From NCBI GenBank assembly GCA_900769355.1, contig CAAGGG010000068.1, positions 20,027-84,026 on the forward strand: 64,000 nt of DNA, written 5' to 3'. The first letter of the stretch is position 1; each line of letters starts with the position of its first letter. Made by a program: the position numbers and the translations under genes. The DNA is from Candidatus Gastranaerophilales bacterium (lineage in GTDB: Bacteria; Cyanobacteriota; Vampirovibrionia; Gastranaerophilales; Gastranaerophilaceae). The notes below the pieces were generated by a model. The model worked only from the letters and a program-made list of their open reading frames with translations. It searched no databases and was not told the DNA's origin. Positions 32,549 through 41,862 of the stretch are shown piece after piece.

Positions 32549-33871
32549 TTAGATTAATTTATCTTTTTGGTTTTTTGTTGAATTATATATTTCAATTTTT
32601 TGTTTTAAAGTGTCCGGCATGACTGTGTTTGGAGCAATAAAATCTTTTTGCAAGCCATTTTTCAGAAATTCAAGTTCGTCGTTGTCTCGTAAAGATTTAT
32701 CCCCTGCTGTAATATCCCGACCGTAGTGTGAAATTGATAGATTAACCGCATTTTCACTAGGCGCACCAAGTTCATTTTGTTTCTCTTGAACTTTATAACT
32801 CGGCCAGTCGCTTGAAAGTTTGCTGATTGTTGTAAATTCCCCTTCGCTTTCAAGACGTTTGTCAACTTGGGTTTTGAGGATTTCTTTTACGTAGTTTTTC
32901 TGACTTTTAAATCTGCATGGAATTACTATTTCTGAGCCGATAACTTCTTCCGGATCTCGTTTTTCATATTTTTTGAATAAGTCTGCCGCGACTTGAAGAT
33001 GCCCTAATTCAATGTCTAAGAACAATTCCCACGTTTTTTTAATTCTTTCATCAACTTCGTCTTCGACGCAAGTGTAGTAGTTGCAGACTTCGGTGAATTC
33101 GTGGATAAGTAATTTTTCCCACATAGATTCTGTCGGGTCAATCAAAGATTCATACATTGTAACGTGTTCTTCTTCAACGTCTTTGATTTCAGCGTAAGTT
33201 TCCCTTAAAACGTGATCTCCATACATAAACCCATGTTCTGCATAATAATTATGAGTTTGCTGTTCCCCTGACAAAACTGTCAAAATGTTTACTTTCGTTT
33301 GAGGGGTGGCAGTTGTTTTATCATAGTGCTTACGAATTCTCAAACTATTGTCGTTGTGATGGTGCTGAGTTGGGCGTCCTATAACAACATCAGTTTGTGC
33401 TTGTACAATGTCATTTGGTTTAATCCCTTCTCGCATATATGCAAATTGACTGTACCTGTATAGGTGGTCAAAATCTTCAAGGAGACCAAAATCAAAGGTT
33501 TCCTTGACATATTCGTCGGGTTCATTTTGGGCAAGCCATGCTGTTAAATCAACAGCTACTTGTTCATAACCTAGTGTTGTTTCTAGTACGGATTGATCTG
33601 CCGGTCCAAGCCAATTTGCAGTTGCTTGTTGGAAATCTTCAATCCTGCTTATTTCAGCAAGTAGTTGTTTTTCATTATTGTTAGGCATAAATCGGTTAAA
33701 TTGGTGTTTAAACCCCCAAGCTTCGATTTCAATACCATTCATAAGAATTTGGCGAGTCCTTGTATAGCAGTCAACATCAGTCTTGTTGTATGGTTTTCCA
33801 ACAATTTGATGCCAGTTTCTGATTTGTTTTTCAATGTTGATGCCTTTTTCTTTTAGTGGATTAAAGCTCAT
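32549..33871 (-). CDS. Hypothetical ferritin-like (di-iron) protein
   Basis: A 440-residue soluble protein without a firm family. It contains glutamate/histidine patterns of four-helix di-iron proteins: ETTLGYEQVAVDL near 95, EEEHVTMYESL near 239, EFTEVCNYYTC near 263, and DIELGHLQVAADLF near 290, giving two ExxH units in neighbouring helices. HYDKTTATPQTKVN and QQTHNYYAEHGFMYGDH precede these. The C-terminal 130 residues are charged and look separate. An iron-binding, oxidase or ferritin-like role is inferred from motifs only. GGAG is about 9 nt before ATG 33871; the gene is monocistronic with a strong terminator. Confidence 0.6.
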   Translation of the reverse strand: MSFNPLKEKGINIEKQIRNWHQIVGKPYNKTDVDCYTRTRQILMNGIEIEAWGFKHQFNRFMPNNNEKQLLAEISRIEDFQQATANWLGPADQSVLETTLGYEQVAVDLTAWLAQNEPDEYVKETFDFGLLEDFDHLYRYSQFAYMREGIKPNDIVQAQTDVVIGRPTQHHHNDNSLRIRKHYDKTTATPQTKVNILTVLSGEQQTHNYYAEHGFMYGDHVLRETYAEIKDVEEEHVTMYESLIDPTESMWEKLLIHEFTEVCNYYTCVEDEVDERIKKTWELFLDIELGHLQVAADLFKKYEKRDPEEVIGSEIVIPCRFKSQKNYVKEILKTQVDKRLESEGEFTTISKLSSDWPSYKVQEKQNELGAPSENAVNLSISHYGRDITAGDKSLRDNDELEFLKNGLQKDFIAPNTVMPDTLKQKIEIYNSTKNQKDKLI

Positions 33872-34041
33872 ATTTATCTCCTATTCTGTGAAATTTTCAC
33901 ATAGTAGAAGATACGATAAAATAAAATGTTTTTTATTATCCAAACAGGTAATACAGGGGAATAATATAAACTATATTGTCGTGAGCAATTTTTAAAATAA
34001 TTTGGTTTTATTATATATATAAAATATTGGAGAAAAATTTT

Positions 34042-35130
34042 ATGGCTGAAATTGGGAAAATAATTCAAAAATCTGTCTTACTTTCAAAAACTCTTGGAGT
34101 TAAACGAGGGCTTAGTCCTTTTACAGAAGATGTTTTTAAATTCAAAAATAAGAAAGCAGAAGATTGTATATATACAATATTTAGAGATAAAAAAAATCAA
34201 ATAGCAAGGACTCAACTGAAAAACACTACTCTAAAAACAGAAAGAAATCAATATTTCAGTTATAAGACTTACTCTTACGAAAGCGGAAAAACTGTTCCTT
34301 ATACTAATATTCGAACAATGGATTCTAATGGTTTAAGAAAAAATGAAATTATTTCAACAATCCAAAATGAAGACAAACTTGATATCACGAAAAGTCAACT
34401 AACTACTATTCATTCTAAAAATGGGAATATAAATGAAAAAAGTAGCATTTTAAGATTTTCAAAAAATAAAAAACCGGTTGGAGTGTATTCTATCATAAAA
34501 AGAGATACTACAGGTGAAATTTTATCAAAGAAAGTTTATGCTCAAAAAGGAAATGGAAATAAAGGAAAAGTCATTACAGATCTTTTTTACAATACTCCTG
34601 TATATGAACCAATTGATGCATACAACAACATTTTTAAATTATTAGAATCTGAAATGGGCTTAAAGGGATATGGGATAAAAGTAAAATCTGTTCACAAAGG
34701 CTATAATGAAGGAAGTGTAAATAACTATGCGAGTTATAATCATAAATCAAAAACAATTAGTTTAAATGCCGATAATCCAACTGTCACTCAAAGAGGGAGA
34801 TTTGCGAGTGAAATTGCCCACGAACTTCTTCATGCCTGGCAATATCGAGAAGTTGAGCTATTGGAACAAGGTCTTTTAAGTGGAGCAAGAAAAGAGGCTG
34901 CGAAAGTTTATAAGCAAGAGTTTTCTAATTATGTCAAAGCGTCTAAAAATTTCGAAGAATATAAAAAACAAACTGTTGAAAATAAAGCTAAAGAATTTCA
35001 AAAATTTGTAAAACAATATTATTCTAGATGTATTAAAAATATTTATAACCACTATGTAAAAGGGATAATTCCGCCACAAGTTGGAATTACATATCCTATT
35101 CCAGAAGGAGAATTAAAGAAAATTTTATAA
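34042..35130 (+). CDS. Putative HExxH zinc metalloprotease-like protein
   Basis: A 362-residue protein of no recognised family with a zinc-peptidase motif H260-E261-L-L-H264 (SEIAHELLHAWQYREVELLEQ); the metal's third ligand could be a Glu or His 10-20 residues later. The N-terminal 200 residues consist of beta-rich KxxxT repeats (FSYKTYSYESGK, ILRFSKNKKPVGVYSI) without a signal peptide. A C-terminal helical region is Lys-rich. ATG 34042 is preceded by TTGGAG; TTG 34027 in frame is less likely. Very low G+C, more so than its neighbours. It could be an injected or surface-active peptidase or a toxin, but no secretion partner is adjacent. Confidence 0.6.
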   Translation: MAEIGKIIQKSVLLSKTLGVKRGLSPFTEDVFKFKNKKAEDCIYTIFRDKKNQIARTQLKNTTLKTERNQYFSYKTYSYESGKTVPYTNIRTMDSNGLRKNEIISTIQNEDKLDITKSQLTTIHSKNGNINEKSSILRFSKNKKPVGVYSIIKRDTTGEILSKKVYAQKGNGNKGKVITDLFYNTPVYEPIDAYNNIFKLLESEMGLKGYGIKVKSVHKGYNEGSVNNYASYNHKSKTISLNADNPTVTQRGRFASEIAHELLHAWQYREVELLEQGLLSGARKEAAKVYKQEFSNYVKASKNFEEYKKQTVENKAKEFQKFVKQYYSRCIKNIYNHYVKGIIPPQVGITYPIPEGELKKIL

Positions 35131-35212
35131 TACTTTCACGCTTAAACAATAGAAATATACAAGTTTTAGTAAGTAAATATTCTCAATTCGAATTCAAGAC
35201 ACTAAAATCTCG

Positions 35213-35237
35213 CAAAAAAAAATGACCTATCGGTCAC
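35213..35237 (-). terminator. Terminator of tRNA-Glu
   Basis: On the minus strand GTGACC, GATA, GGTCAT form a short strong stem followed by eight or more Ts, 20 nt downstream of the tRNA. Confidence 0.75.
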
Positions 35238-35257
35238 TTCTATTATCTTATTAAAAA

Positions 35258-35330
35258 TACCCCCAAGCGAATTCGAATCGCTGTCTACACCGTGAAAGGG
35301 TGTTGTCCTAGGCCTCTAGACGATGGGGGC
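35258..35330 (-). tRNA. tRNA-Glu (anticodon TTC)
   Basis: The minus strand folds as a complete cloverleaf: acceptor GCCCCCA with TGGGGGT, D arm with TCTAGAGGCCTAGGA, anticodon stem ACACC/GGTGT around CTTTCAC (anticodon TTC), T loop TTCGAAT, ending TGGGGGT-A. The G1-T72 pair and the GGGGGTA end are as in cyanobacterial and plastid tRNA-Glu. CCA is not encoded. It decodes GAA/GAG. Confidence 0.93.
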
Positions 35331-35464
35331 TTGGGTCTTTCGACAAGATCAATCATACATGAAACATTTTTAAATGTCAACACTTTTATTTAAAAATTTT
35401 TATTTTATTTTTTTAACTGACAAAAATATATTTTTACTAACATTTTACTAATATATATATAGTA

Positions 35465-35493
35465 TTGAAAGTTTTTTGTTTTTCGTGTAGAAT
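35465..35493 (+). promoter_or_regulatory. Promoter for clpC
   Basis: TTGAAA (35465-35470), 17 bp, TAGAAT (35488-35493), 34 nt before the start codon at 35527. Confidence 0.65.
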
Positions 35494-35526
35494 ACGAATT
35501 ATAGAAGAGAGATAGGAGTAAAATTA

Positions 35527-38031
35527 ATGTTCGAACGTTTTACGGAAAAAGCTATAAAAGTTATTATGCTTGCTCAGGAAGAGGCTCGCAGACTTGGGCA
35601 TAACTTTGTCGGAACTGAACAGGTCCTTCTTGGACTTATCGGTGAAGGCACAGGTGTTGCTGCGAAAACTCTTAAATCTATGGGTGTTACCCTAAAAGAT
35701 GCCAGAGCAGAAGTTGAAAAAATTATTGGTAGAGGTTCTGGCTTTGTTGCAGTGGAAATTCCTTTCACCCCTAGAGCTAAAAGAGTCTTGGAACTTTCTT
35801 GGGACGAAGCAAGACAACTCGGCCACAACTACATAGGTACAGAACACCTTCTTCTTGGACTAATCCGAGAAGGCGAAGGAGTTGCTGCAAGAGTTTTGGA
35901 AAATCTTGGTGTTGACTTAAATAAAGTTAGAAGTAATGTTGTGAAAATGCTTGGTGAATCTAAGCCACAAACTGTTTCTTCAGGCGCATCAGGCTCATCA
36001 TCGTCGTCATCAGGCGGAAAGACAAAAACTCCAAGTTTAGATGAATTTGGTCGTGACTTAACACTTGCTGCTCAAGAATTAAGACTCGATCCGGTTGTCG
36101 GCAGAGAAAAAGAAATTGAACGTGTTATTCAAATTCTTGCTCGTCGTACTAAAAACAACCCTGTTCTAATCGGAGAACCGGGTGTTGGTAAAACAGCCGT
36201 TGCAGAAGGTTTGGCAATTAGGATTGTTAACGCAGAAGTTCCTGATATTTTAGACGGCAAAAAAGTTATCCAGCTTGATATGGGGCTTTTGGTTGCCGGC
36301 ACTAAATATCGTGGTGAATTTGAAGAACGTCTTAAAAAAATCATGGACGAAATTCGTCAAGCAGGAAACATTATTCTTGTAATTGATGAAATGCATACGC
36401 TTATCGGCGCAGGTGCCGCAGAAGGCGCAATTGATGCCGCAAACATCTTAAAACCGGCATTGTCACGTGGCGAAATTCAGGTTATCGGTGCTACAACTCT
36501 TGATGAATACAGAAAATATGTTGAAAAAGACCCTGCTTTGGAACGACGTTTTCAATCTGTAATCATTGATGAACCGACTGAGGAAGAGTCAATTGAAATT
36601 ATCAAAGGCTTGAAACCAAAATACGAAGAGCACCATAAATTGATTATTTCTGATGAAGCAATTGTTGCTGCGGTAAAATTGTCTAACAAATACATCACAG
36701 ACAGATTTTTGCCGGATAAAGCAATTGACGTAATTGATGAAGCATCTTCAAAAGTTCGTTTGAAGGTTTCAAACTTGTCACCGGAAGGCAAAGAACTTGA
36801 AAAAGAGTTGCGTTCAATTATTAAAGAAAAAGAAAATGCTATCAGAAATCAGGAATTTGAAAAAGCTTCTCAATTAAGAGATGACGAAGCTGATATGAAA
36901 GATAGAATTCGTGAGATGGCTCAAAAATATAGAGAAGAGCACGAAGCAAACAAACCGACTGTTACGGCTGAAAATGTTGCGGAAGTAATCGGAACAATGA
37001 CCGGTATTCCTGTAACTAAGTTGACAGAAGGCGAAAGCGAAAGACTTCTTAAACTTGAACAAACTCTTCACGAAAGGGTTATCGGTCAAAACGACGCGGT
37101 TGTTGCTATTTCTAAGGCAATCAGACGTGCAAGAGTCGGCTTGAAGAGCCCTAACAGACCTATTGGAAGTTTCATCTTCTGTGGTCCAACCGGTGTTGGT
37201 AAGACAGAACTTGCAAAAGCTTTGGCAGAAGCTGTGTTTGGCTCAGAAGATAACATGATAAGAGTTGATATGTCAGAATTTATGGAAAAACATTCAACTG
37301 CGAAACTTATCGGTTCTCCTCCGGGATACGTTGGTTACGATGACGGCGGACATTTGACAGAACTTGTTCGCAAAAAACCTTACAGCGTAATTCTATTTGA
37401 CGAAATCGAAAAAGCACACCCAGATGTATTCAACATCATGTTGCAAATTTTGGACGATGGTCGTTTGACAGATGCGAAAGGTCGTCACGTAAACTTCAAA
37501 AACACAATTATCATTATGACATCAAACGTTGGTGCAAGCATGATTACAACAACATCTAAGCTTGGTTTCTCAACAAGTGATGATGAATCAAAAGACAAGT
37601 ACGAAAAACTTAAAGAAACAGTTTCTGAAGAAATGAAGAAAGCATTCAGACCTGAATTCTTGAACCGTATTGATGAAACAATCGTATTTGCTCATTTGAA
37701 ACAAGAAGAAATCAGACAAATCGTTGACTTGATGTTGAAAGATTTGGTTAAACGATTGGCTGAAAGAGAATTGTCACTTGAAGTTACAGATGAGGTTAAA
37801 GATCATTTGGCGAAAAATGGTTATTCGGAAGCTTATGGTGCAAGACCTTTGAGAAGGTTAATACAACGTAAGATTGAAGATATGCTTGCAGAAGAAATTT
37901 TATCTGGCAAATACTCAGCCGGTGATACAATTGTAATCAAGTTGGTTGATGATAAAATCGCTTTTGATAAGAAATCAAAACGAGCTAAAAAAGAACAACC
38001 TGCTGAATCAGCAGAAGAAACAGTTCAATAG
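35527..38031 (+). CDS. clpC: ATP-dependent Clp protease ATP-binding subunit ClpC
   Basis: An 834-residue Hsp100 unfoldase that feeds proteins to ClpP and disaggregates. Order: double Clp-N repeat (1-143), linker with a Ser run (SSGASGSSSSSSGG, about 151-164), AAA+ domain 1 with Walker A GEPGVGKT (216-223), a UVR-type middle region (EKENAIRNQEFEKASQLRD, about 437-455), AAA+ domain 2 with Walker A GPTGVGKTE and FDEIEKAHPD, then the C-terminal D2-small domain. AGGAG is 9 nt before ATG. No mcsA, mcsB or ctsR genes accompany it, unlike in Firmicutes, similar to the cyanobacterial arrangement. Own promoter and terminator, so monocistronic. Confidence 0.96.
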   Translation: MFERFTEKAIKVIMLAQEEARRLGHNFVGTEQVLLGLIGEGTGVAAKTLKSMGVTLKDARAEVEKIIGRGSGFVAVEIPFTPRAKRVLELSWDEARQLGHNYIGTEHLLLGLIREGEGVAARVLENLGVDLNKVRSNVVKMLGESKPQTVSSGASGSSSSSSGGKTKTPSLDEFGRDLTLAAQELRLDPVVGREKEIERVIQILARRTKNNPVLIGEPGVGKTAVAEGLAIRIVNAEVPDILDGKKVIQLDMGLLVAGTKYRGEFEERLKKIMDEIRQAGNIILVIDEMHTLIGAGAAEGAIDAANILKPALSRGEIQVIGATTLDEYRKYVEKDPALERRFQSVIIDEPTEEESIEIIKGLKPKYEEHHKLIISDEAIVAAVKLSNKYITDRFLPDKAIDVIDEASSKVRLKVSNLSPEGKELEKELRSIIKEKENAIRNQEFEKASQLRDDEADMKDRIREMAQKYREEHEANKPTVTAENVAEVIGTMTGIPVTKLTEGESERLLKLEQTLHERVIGQNDAVVAISKAIRRARVGLKSPNRPIGSFIFCGPTGVGKTELAKALAEAVFGSEDNMIRVDMSEFMEKHSTAKLIGSPPGYVGYDDGGHLTELVRKKPYSVILFDEIEKAHPDVFNIMLQILDDGRLTDAKGRHVNFKNTIIIMTSNVGASMITTTSKLGFSTSDDESKDKYEKLKETVSEEMKKAFRPEFLNRIDETIVFAHLKQEEIRQIVDLMLKDLVKRLAERELSLEVTDEVKDHLAKNGYSEAYGARPLRRLIQRKIEDMLAEEILSGKYSAGDTIVIKLVDDKIAFDKKSKRAKKEQPAESAEETVQ

Positions 38032-38046
38032 AAATGTTTTAACTCA

Positions 38047-38081
38047 CAAAAAGACCTCTATAAAAAGAGGTCTTTTTTTTA
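38047..38081 (+). terminator. Terminator after clpC
   Basis: AAAAAGACCTC and GAGGTCTTTTT pair with an 8-nt loop, followed by Ts. It lies 26 nt before the end of the convergent prepilin gene. Confidence 0.88.
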
Positions 38082-38107
38082 TGTGTAAAAGTGGAATGAC
38101 TTAGATA

Positions 38108-38922
38108 TTACCAAGGATACGTAATTTTCCAGCCATCTTGCATGATTTTTGCAGCGCAAGCTGTCCCAGAAGAATTACAATTTGAATTTATTTCTGCTGT
38201 GGTATTTGAGTATAAATCGGCTCTTACAATGCCGTCTTTAAAGTCAATCCAAAATCTAAAAAGGTCTTTTCCAAAAACATTTGGAGATTTTATACCATTG
38301 ATATCAACTACAACTTCTTGTTTGGGGTTAAACATTGGCGTCCAGTGTTCTCCCCACTTTGTGAGTAAGATAAAATAAGTAACGCCGTCAGGAGTTGAAA
38401 AAAAAATTCTTCCGGCTGAATAGTTTGTGTAAATTGAAGTGTCATACGTTCTTCCGTTTTTATATTTGTATGCTATATTGCTTCCTTGCCAAGGACCACT
38501 TGGTGAAGTGTCGACATTTGCGCCATTAAAATATGGTAGCCAGTAAGTGTCAAAAAATTCTTTAACCGACTTTTGGGTGGCAACTGTTTCTTCAGTAAAA
38601 TTGACTACGTCGTTGTCTGCAAGTGATTTTTGCGCGATTTGTCCGAGAGCAGAATACGCTTTTTTGAGCTTGGTTACAGTGACTTGTTTTTGGTAATTCT
38701 GGATAATAGTTGGAATAGTCAATGCTGCAACAGCGCCTATGATCCCGAGGGTGATTAGAACTTCAGCCAATGTAAAAGCGGCTCGATGCAGCTTGTCACA
38801 GAGGGCTACGTGCGTAGCACCGCTTCCTAGCTTCCTAGCTGCTTCTACAACAGACTTTGCCTCATTTTGTTGTTTTAATGAGCTCTCGGGGGGGGGGCAA
38901 TCATGGAACTATTATTAATCAT
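38108..38922 (-). pseudogene. Prepilin-type gene out of frame at a C10 tract (candidate phase-OFF or misread homopolymer)
   Basis: The 3' part (38108-38887) encodes a complete prepilin: FTLAEVLITLGIIGAVAA, then DINGIKSPNVFGKDLF and IMQDGWKITYPW at the C-terminus. No ATG/GTG/TTG lies in that frame before the FTLAE helix except the TTG inside the helix itself. Upstream, ATG 38922 has a strong GAGGAG site and begins MINNSSMIA, then runs into ten Cs (38897-38888). With ten Cs it reads PPPRAH and stops at TAA. With eleven (or eight) Cs it reads through 39 further codons without a stop into RAA/FTLAEV, giving a 49-residue leader. I therefore read it as one gene with a length-variable tract, OFF in this sequence. 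A sequencing error of one base would make it an intact gene. Confidence 0.7.
38888..38897 (+). repeat. G10 homopolymer in motif TC-G10-CAA (copy 2; C10 on the gene strand)
   Basis: Ten Gs flanked by TC and CAA, the same motif as at 2330 and 49243, here in the opposite orientation relative to the prepilin. It lies 24 nt inside the frame that starts at ATG 38922. Confidence 0.9.
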
Positions 38923-38989
38923 TCTTTTTAACTCCTCTTATTCTTAACGTATAAATTTATTATTTACGATATTTTGTGATTTGTCAACT

Positions 38990-39880
38990 TTAATTTTGAT
39001 ACTGTATCTGTTGGATATCCTTTGCAATTTGATTTTTTAGTTCTTCCAGTGATGAAAACTTTTTTTCCGGGCGTAGCATTTTTTGAAATTTTATACTCAG
39101 ATTTTTGCCATAGATATCTTGGTTAAAATTCAAAATATGGACCTCTATCAATGTCCCAACACCGTTGACAGTCGGTCGGCAGCCGTAGTTTGCAATCCCT
39201 TTGCCGAAATTTGTTTCTACAGCATAAACACCATGCGGAAGTTCGACTAATTCTGTCGGATATTTGATGTTTGCGGTTCTAAAACCTATTGTTCGTCCGA
39301 TTTGTTGGCCTTTTATAACTTCTCCGCTTATTTCAAATTTTCGCCCGAGCATTTTGTTGACATGTTCAATTTCGCCTTTTGCTAAATAATTTCTGATACA
39401 GGTACTGCTGATTATCTCGTTGTCCAACATTTTGGGTGGAAGTTCAAAGTATTTGTAGTTGTATTTTTCTTGATTTTCTTGTAAAAATTCGACATTCCCG
39501 GATTTTTTACAGCCAAAACAGTGATTCCAGCCTGTGGAAATAGATTTTGGGGAAAAATATTTGACAAGAACGTCTTTCAGGTACTCGTCCGCAGTCAAAT
39601 TTGAAATACTCATAAAATCTAATTCATACAAATAATCAACCCCGAGTGCTTTTATTGTCTTTTCTCTTTCGGTTTTTGTCAAAATATATTCTGGTTGAAT
39701 GCCTCTTAAAATGCAACAAGGGTGCTCTGCAAAAGTTATAACTGCAGATTTATTTCCGTTTTTTCGGGCATAATTAACCGCACTTTCAATGACTGTTTTA
39801 TGACCAAGATGCACTCCGTCAAAAAAGCCTAATGCCAGCGATAAATTTGGGTTATAATTAAGAGTTTTAAATATTTCCAT
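38990..39880 (-). CDS. ribF: Bifunctional riboflavin kinase/FMN adenylyltransferase
   Basis: Makes FMN then FAD. The N-terminal adenylyltransferase domain has ALGFFDGVHLGHK (near 15-27) and the ISSTCIRNYL motif; the C-terminal kinase domain (about 175-297) has GQQIGRTIGFRTANI, HGVYAV and the ILNFNQDIYGK stretch. ATG 39880 (MEIFKTLNYNP) fits the family start best, giving 296 residues. No ribosome-binding site precedes it, and a TATAAT on the minus strand ends 9 nt before the ATG, so the mRNA could be leaderless or nearly so; longer starts at 39895 and 39904 also exist. It follows the aspS terminator on the same strand. Confidence 0.9.
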   Translation of the reverse strand: MEIFKTLNYNPNLSLALGFFDGVHLGHKTVIESAVNYARKNGNKSAVITFAEHPCCILRGIQPEYILTKTEREKTIKALGVDYLYELDFMSISNLTADEYLKDVLVKYFSPKSISTGWNHCFGCKKSGNVEFLQENQEKYNYKYFELPPKMLDNEIISSTCIRNYLAKGEIEHVNKMLGRKFEISGEVIKGQQIGRTIGFRTANIKYPTELVELPHGVYAVETNFGKGIANYGCRPTVNGVGTLIEVHILNFNQDIYGKNLSIKFQKMLRPEKKFSSLEELKNQIAKDIQQIQYQN

Positions 39881-39908
39881 ACCATAATTATACATAAAAA
39901 ACACAACA

Positions 39909-39938
39909 AAAAAGCCCCACCGGAGTAGAGCTTTTTTA
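39909..39938 (-). terminator. Terminator of aspS
   Basis: On the minus strand AAAAAAGCTCTAC pairs with GTGGGGCTTTTTT (13 bp with two G-T pairs) around TCCG. It is located between aspS and ribF. Confidence 0.85.
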
Positions 39939-39982
39939 TAAATGTTTTAGCGAAATTTTCTTTCGCCACTGCATAAGATTAA

Positions 39983-41770
39983 TTATGCTTTGTGGTGCTG
40001 TTGAACAGTGCTTTTCAAGTGAAGTTCTCTCAACTGTTGTAGAGAAGCTTCGCCAGGAGCATCACTCATAAGGTCTTTTGCACCTGAGTTTTTAGGGAAT
40101 GCGATTACATCTCTAATACTGTCAGTTCTGCAAAGCAATGCAACAAGTCTGTCCAAACCGATTGCAAGACCTGCGTGAGGTGGAGTTCCGTATTGCAAAG
40201 CGTTTACCATAAAGCCGAATTTTTCTTTTGCTTCGTCTTCTGTCAAACCAAGGGCCTTGAAGATAGCACTTTGAACTTCTGATGAGTGAATTCTAACAGA
40301 GCCGCCGCCCAATTCTGTTCCGTTGTAAACGATATCGTAAGCGATTGATTTAACATTACCTAAGTCGCCTGATTTCAATTTGTCTAAATCAGCGATACAA
40401 GGTGAAGTGAATGGGTGGTGCATTGCCATAAATCTACCTTCTTCGTCAGACCATTCAAACATAGGGAAGTCAACAACCCAAAGTAAATTGTGTTTGTTTT
40501 CGTCGATTAGGTCTAATCTTTTTCCGAAATACAATCTCAATCTGCCCATAATGTCGTATACTAATTTCGGTTTATCTGCAACAAAGAAAATGATATCACC
40601 ATCTTCTGCACCCGCACGTTCTTTAATAGCTTGTGCTTGTTCTTCTGTAACGAATTTCAATACAGGTGATTTTGCAGTGCCGTCCTCGTTGTAAATAATG
40701 TTTGCAAGAGCTTTTGCACCGAATGAAACTGCAAGTTTTGTAATATCGTCGATATCTTTTCTTGAGAATTTAGAACCGCCCGGAATTCTGATACCACGAA
40801 CGATACCACCTTTTTCAAGAGTATCTCTAACGATTTTAAATTCTGATTGCAAAATGATATCGCCGATATCAAATAATTCCAATCCGAAACGAGTATCAGG
40901 TTTGTCAGAACCAAATCTGTCCATTGCTTCTTGCCAAGGCATTTGGATAAACGGTGGTTTAACCTCAACGCCGGCTGCCTTGAATGTGTCGACTATTAAG
41001 CCTTCAACAAGTTTGATAACGTCTTGTTGTTCTACAAATGACATTTCGATATCGATTTGAGTGAATTCAGGCTGTCTGTCAGCACGCAAATCTTCATCAC
41101 GGAAGCATTTTGCGATTTGGTAATATCTTTCAATACCGCCAACCATCAATAATTGTTTGAAAATCTGTGGAGATTGAGGCAATGCGTAGAATTTACCTTC
41201 TTGAACACGAGATGGAACAAGGTAATCTCTCGCTCCTTCCGGAGTTGTCTTAATCAAGATAGGAGTTTCAACTTCCAAAAAGTCCTGACTGTTCAAATAT
41301 CCACGAGCTGCTTGACAGATTTTGTGACGCAAAGTCAAGTTGTGCAACATTGCTTCACGTCTTATATCAAGGTATCTGTATTTCAAACGAACATCTTCCG
41401 AGACATTTTCGTCGTCCAAAACGAATGGTAATGTTTTTGCTTCAGCCAAAATTTCAACAGATGTAGGATACATTTCAACCTGACCTGTCGCATATTTTTC
41501 ATTATATGTTTCTTCAGGTCTGCGAGTAATTTTACCTTTTACTGTAATAACATATTCTGATCTGAGTTTTTCAAAAATTTTGTGAACTTCAGGGTTGATT
41601 TGAGGGTTAGCAACCAACTGGAAAAATCCTGTTCTATCTCTCAATTCCACGAATAAAATGCCACCCAAGTCACGGATAGTAGATGCCCAACCTGAAAGAG
41701 TAACTTCCTCGTTCAAATTGCTAAGGTTAAGCTCTCCGCAATTGTGGTCTTTAAGTCTAGTTTTAATCAT
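39983..41770 (-). CDS. aspS: Aspartyl-tRNA synthetase (bacterial type)
   Basis: Charges tRNA-Asp, in the cytosol. The 595-residue protein has the N-terminal OB anticodon-binding domain (1-110, with VTLSGWASTIRDLGGILFVE), class II motif 2 (YQIAKCFRDEDLRADRQPEFTQID), the bacterial insertion (GAD) domain at about 290-410, and motif 3 (GLAIGLDRLVALL) near 535. Length and layout fit the bacterial-type enzyme; whether it also charges tRNA-Asn cannot be judged from here. The sequence immediately upstream of ATG 41770 includes GGAAGATA. Terminator at 39909-39938. Confidence 0.97.
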   Translation of the reverse strand: MIKTRLKDHNCGELNLSNLNEEVTLSGWASTIRDLGGILFVELRDRTGFFQLVANPQINPEVHKIFEKLRSEYVITVKGKITRRPEETYNEKYATGQVEMYPTSVEILAEAKTLPFVLDDENVSEDVRLKYRYLDIRREAMLHNLTLRHKICQAARGYLNSQDFLEVETPILIKTTPEGARDYLVPSRVQEGKFYALPQSPQIFKQLLMVGGIERYYQIAKCFRDEDLRADRQPEFTQIDIEMSFVEQQDVIKLVEGLIVDTFKAAGVEVKPPFIQMPWQEAMDRFGSDKPDTRFGLELFDIGDIILQSEFKIVRDTLEKGGIVRGIRIPGGSKFSRKDIDDITKLAVSFGAKALANIIYNEDGTAKSPVLKFVTEEQAQAIKERAGAEDGDIIFFVADKPKLVYDIMGRLRLYFGKRLDLIDENKHNLLWVVDFPMFEWSDEEGRFMAMHHPFTSPCIADLDKLKSGDLGNVKSIAYDIVYNGTELGGGSVRIHSSEVQSAIFKALGLTEDEAKEKFGFMVNALQYGTPPHAGLAIGLDRLVALLCRTDSIRDVIAFPKNSGAKDLMSDAPGEASLQQLRELHLKSTVQQHHKA

Positions 41771-41862
41771 CTTATCTTCCTTCTTTTGTTTTCAATACAG
41801 ATTTACAAAAATTCTACCAAAAACATAAAAAAAAAGAAATAAATGTGAAGAAAATTGTTGAA

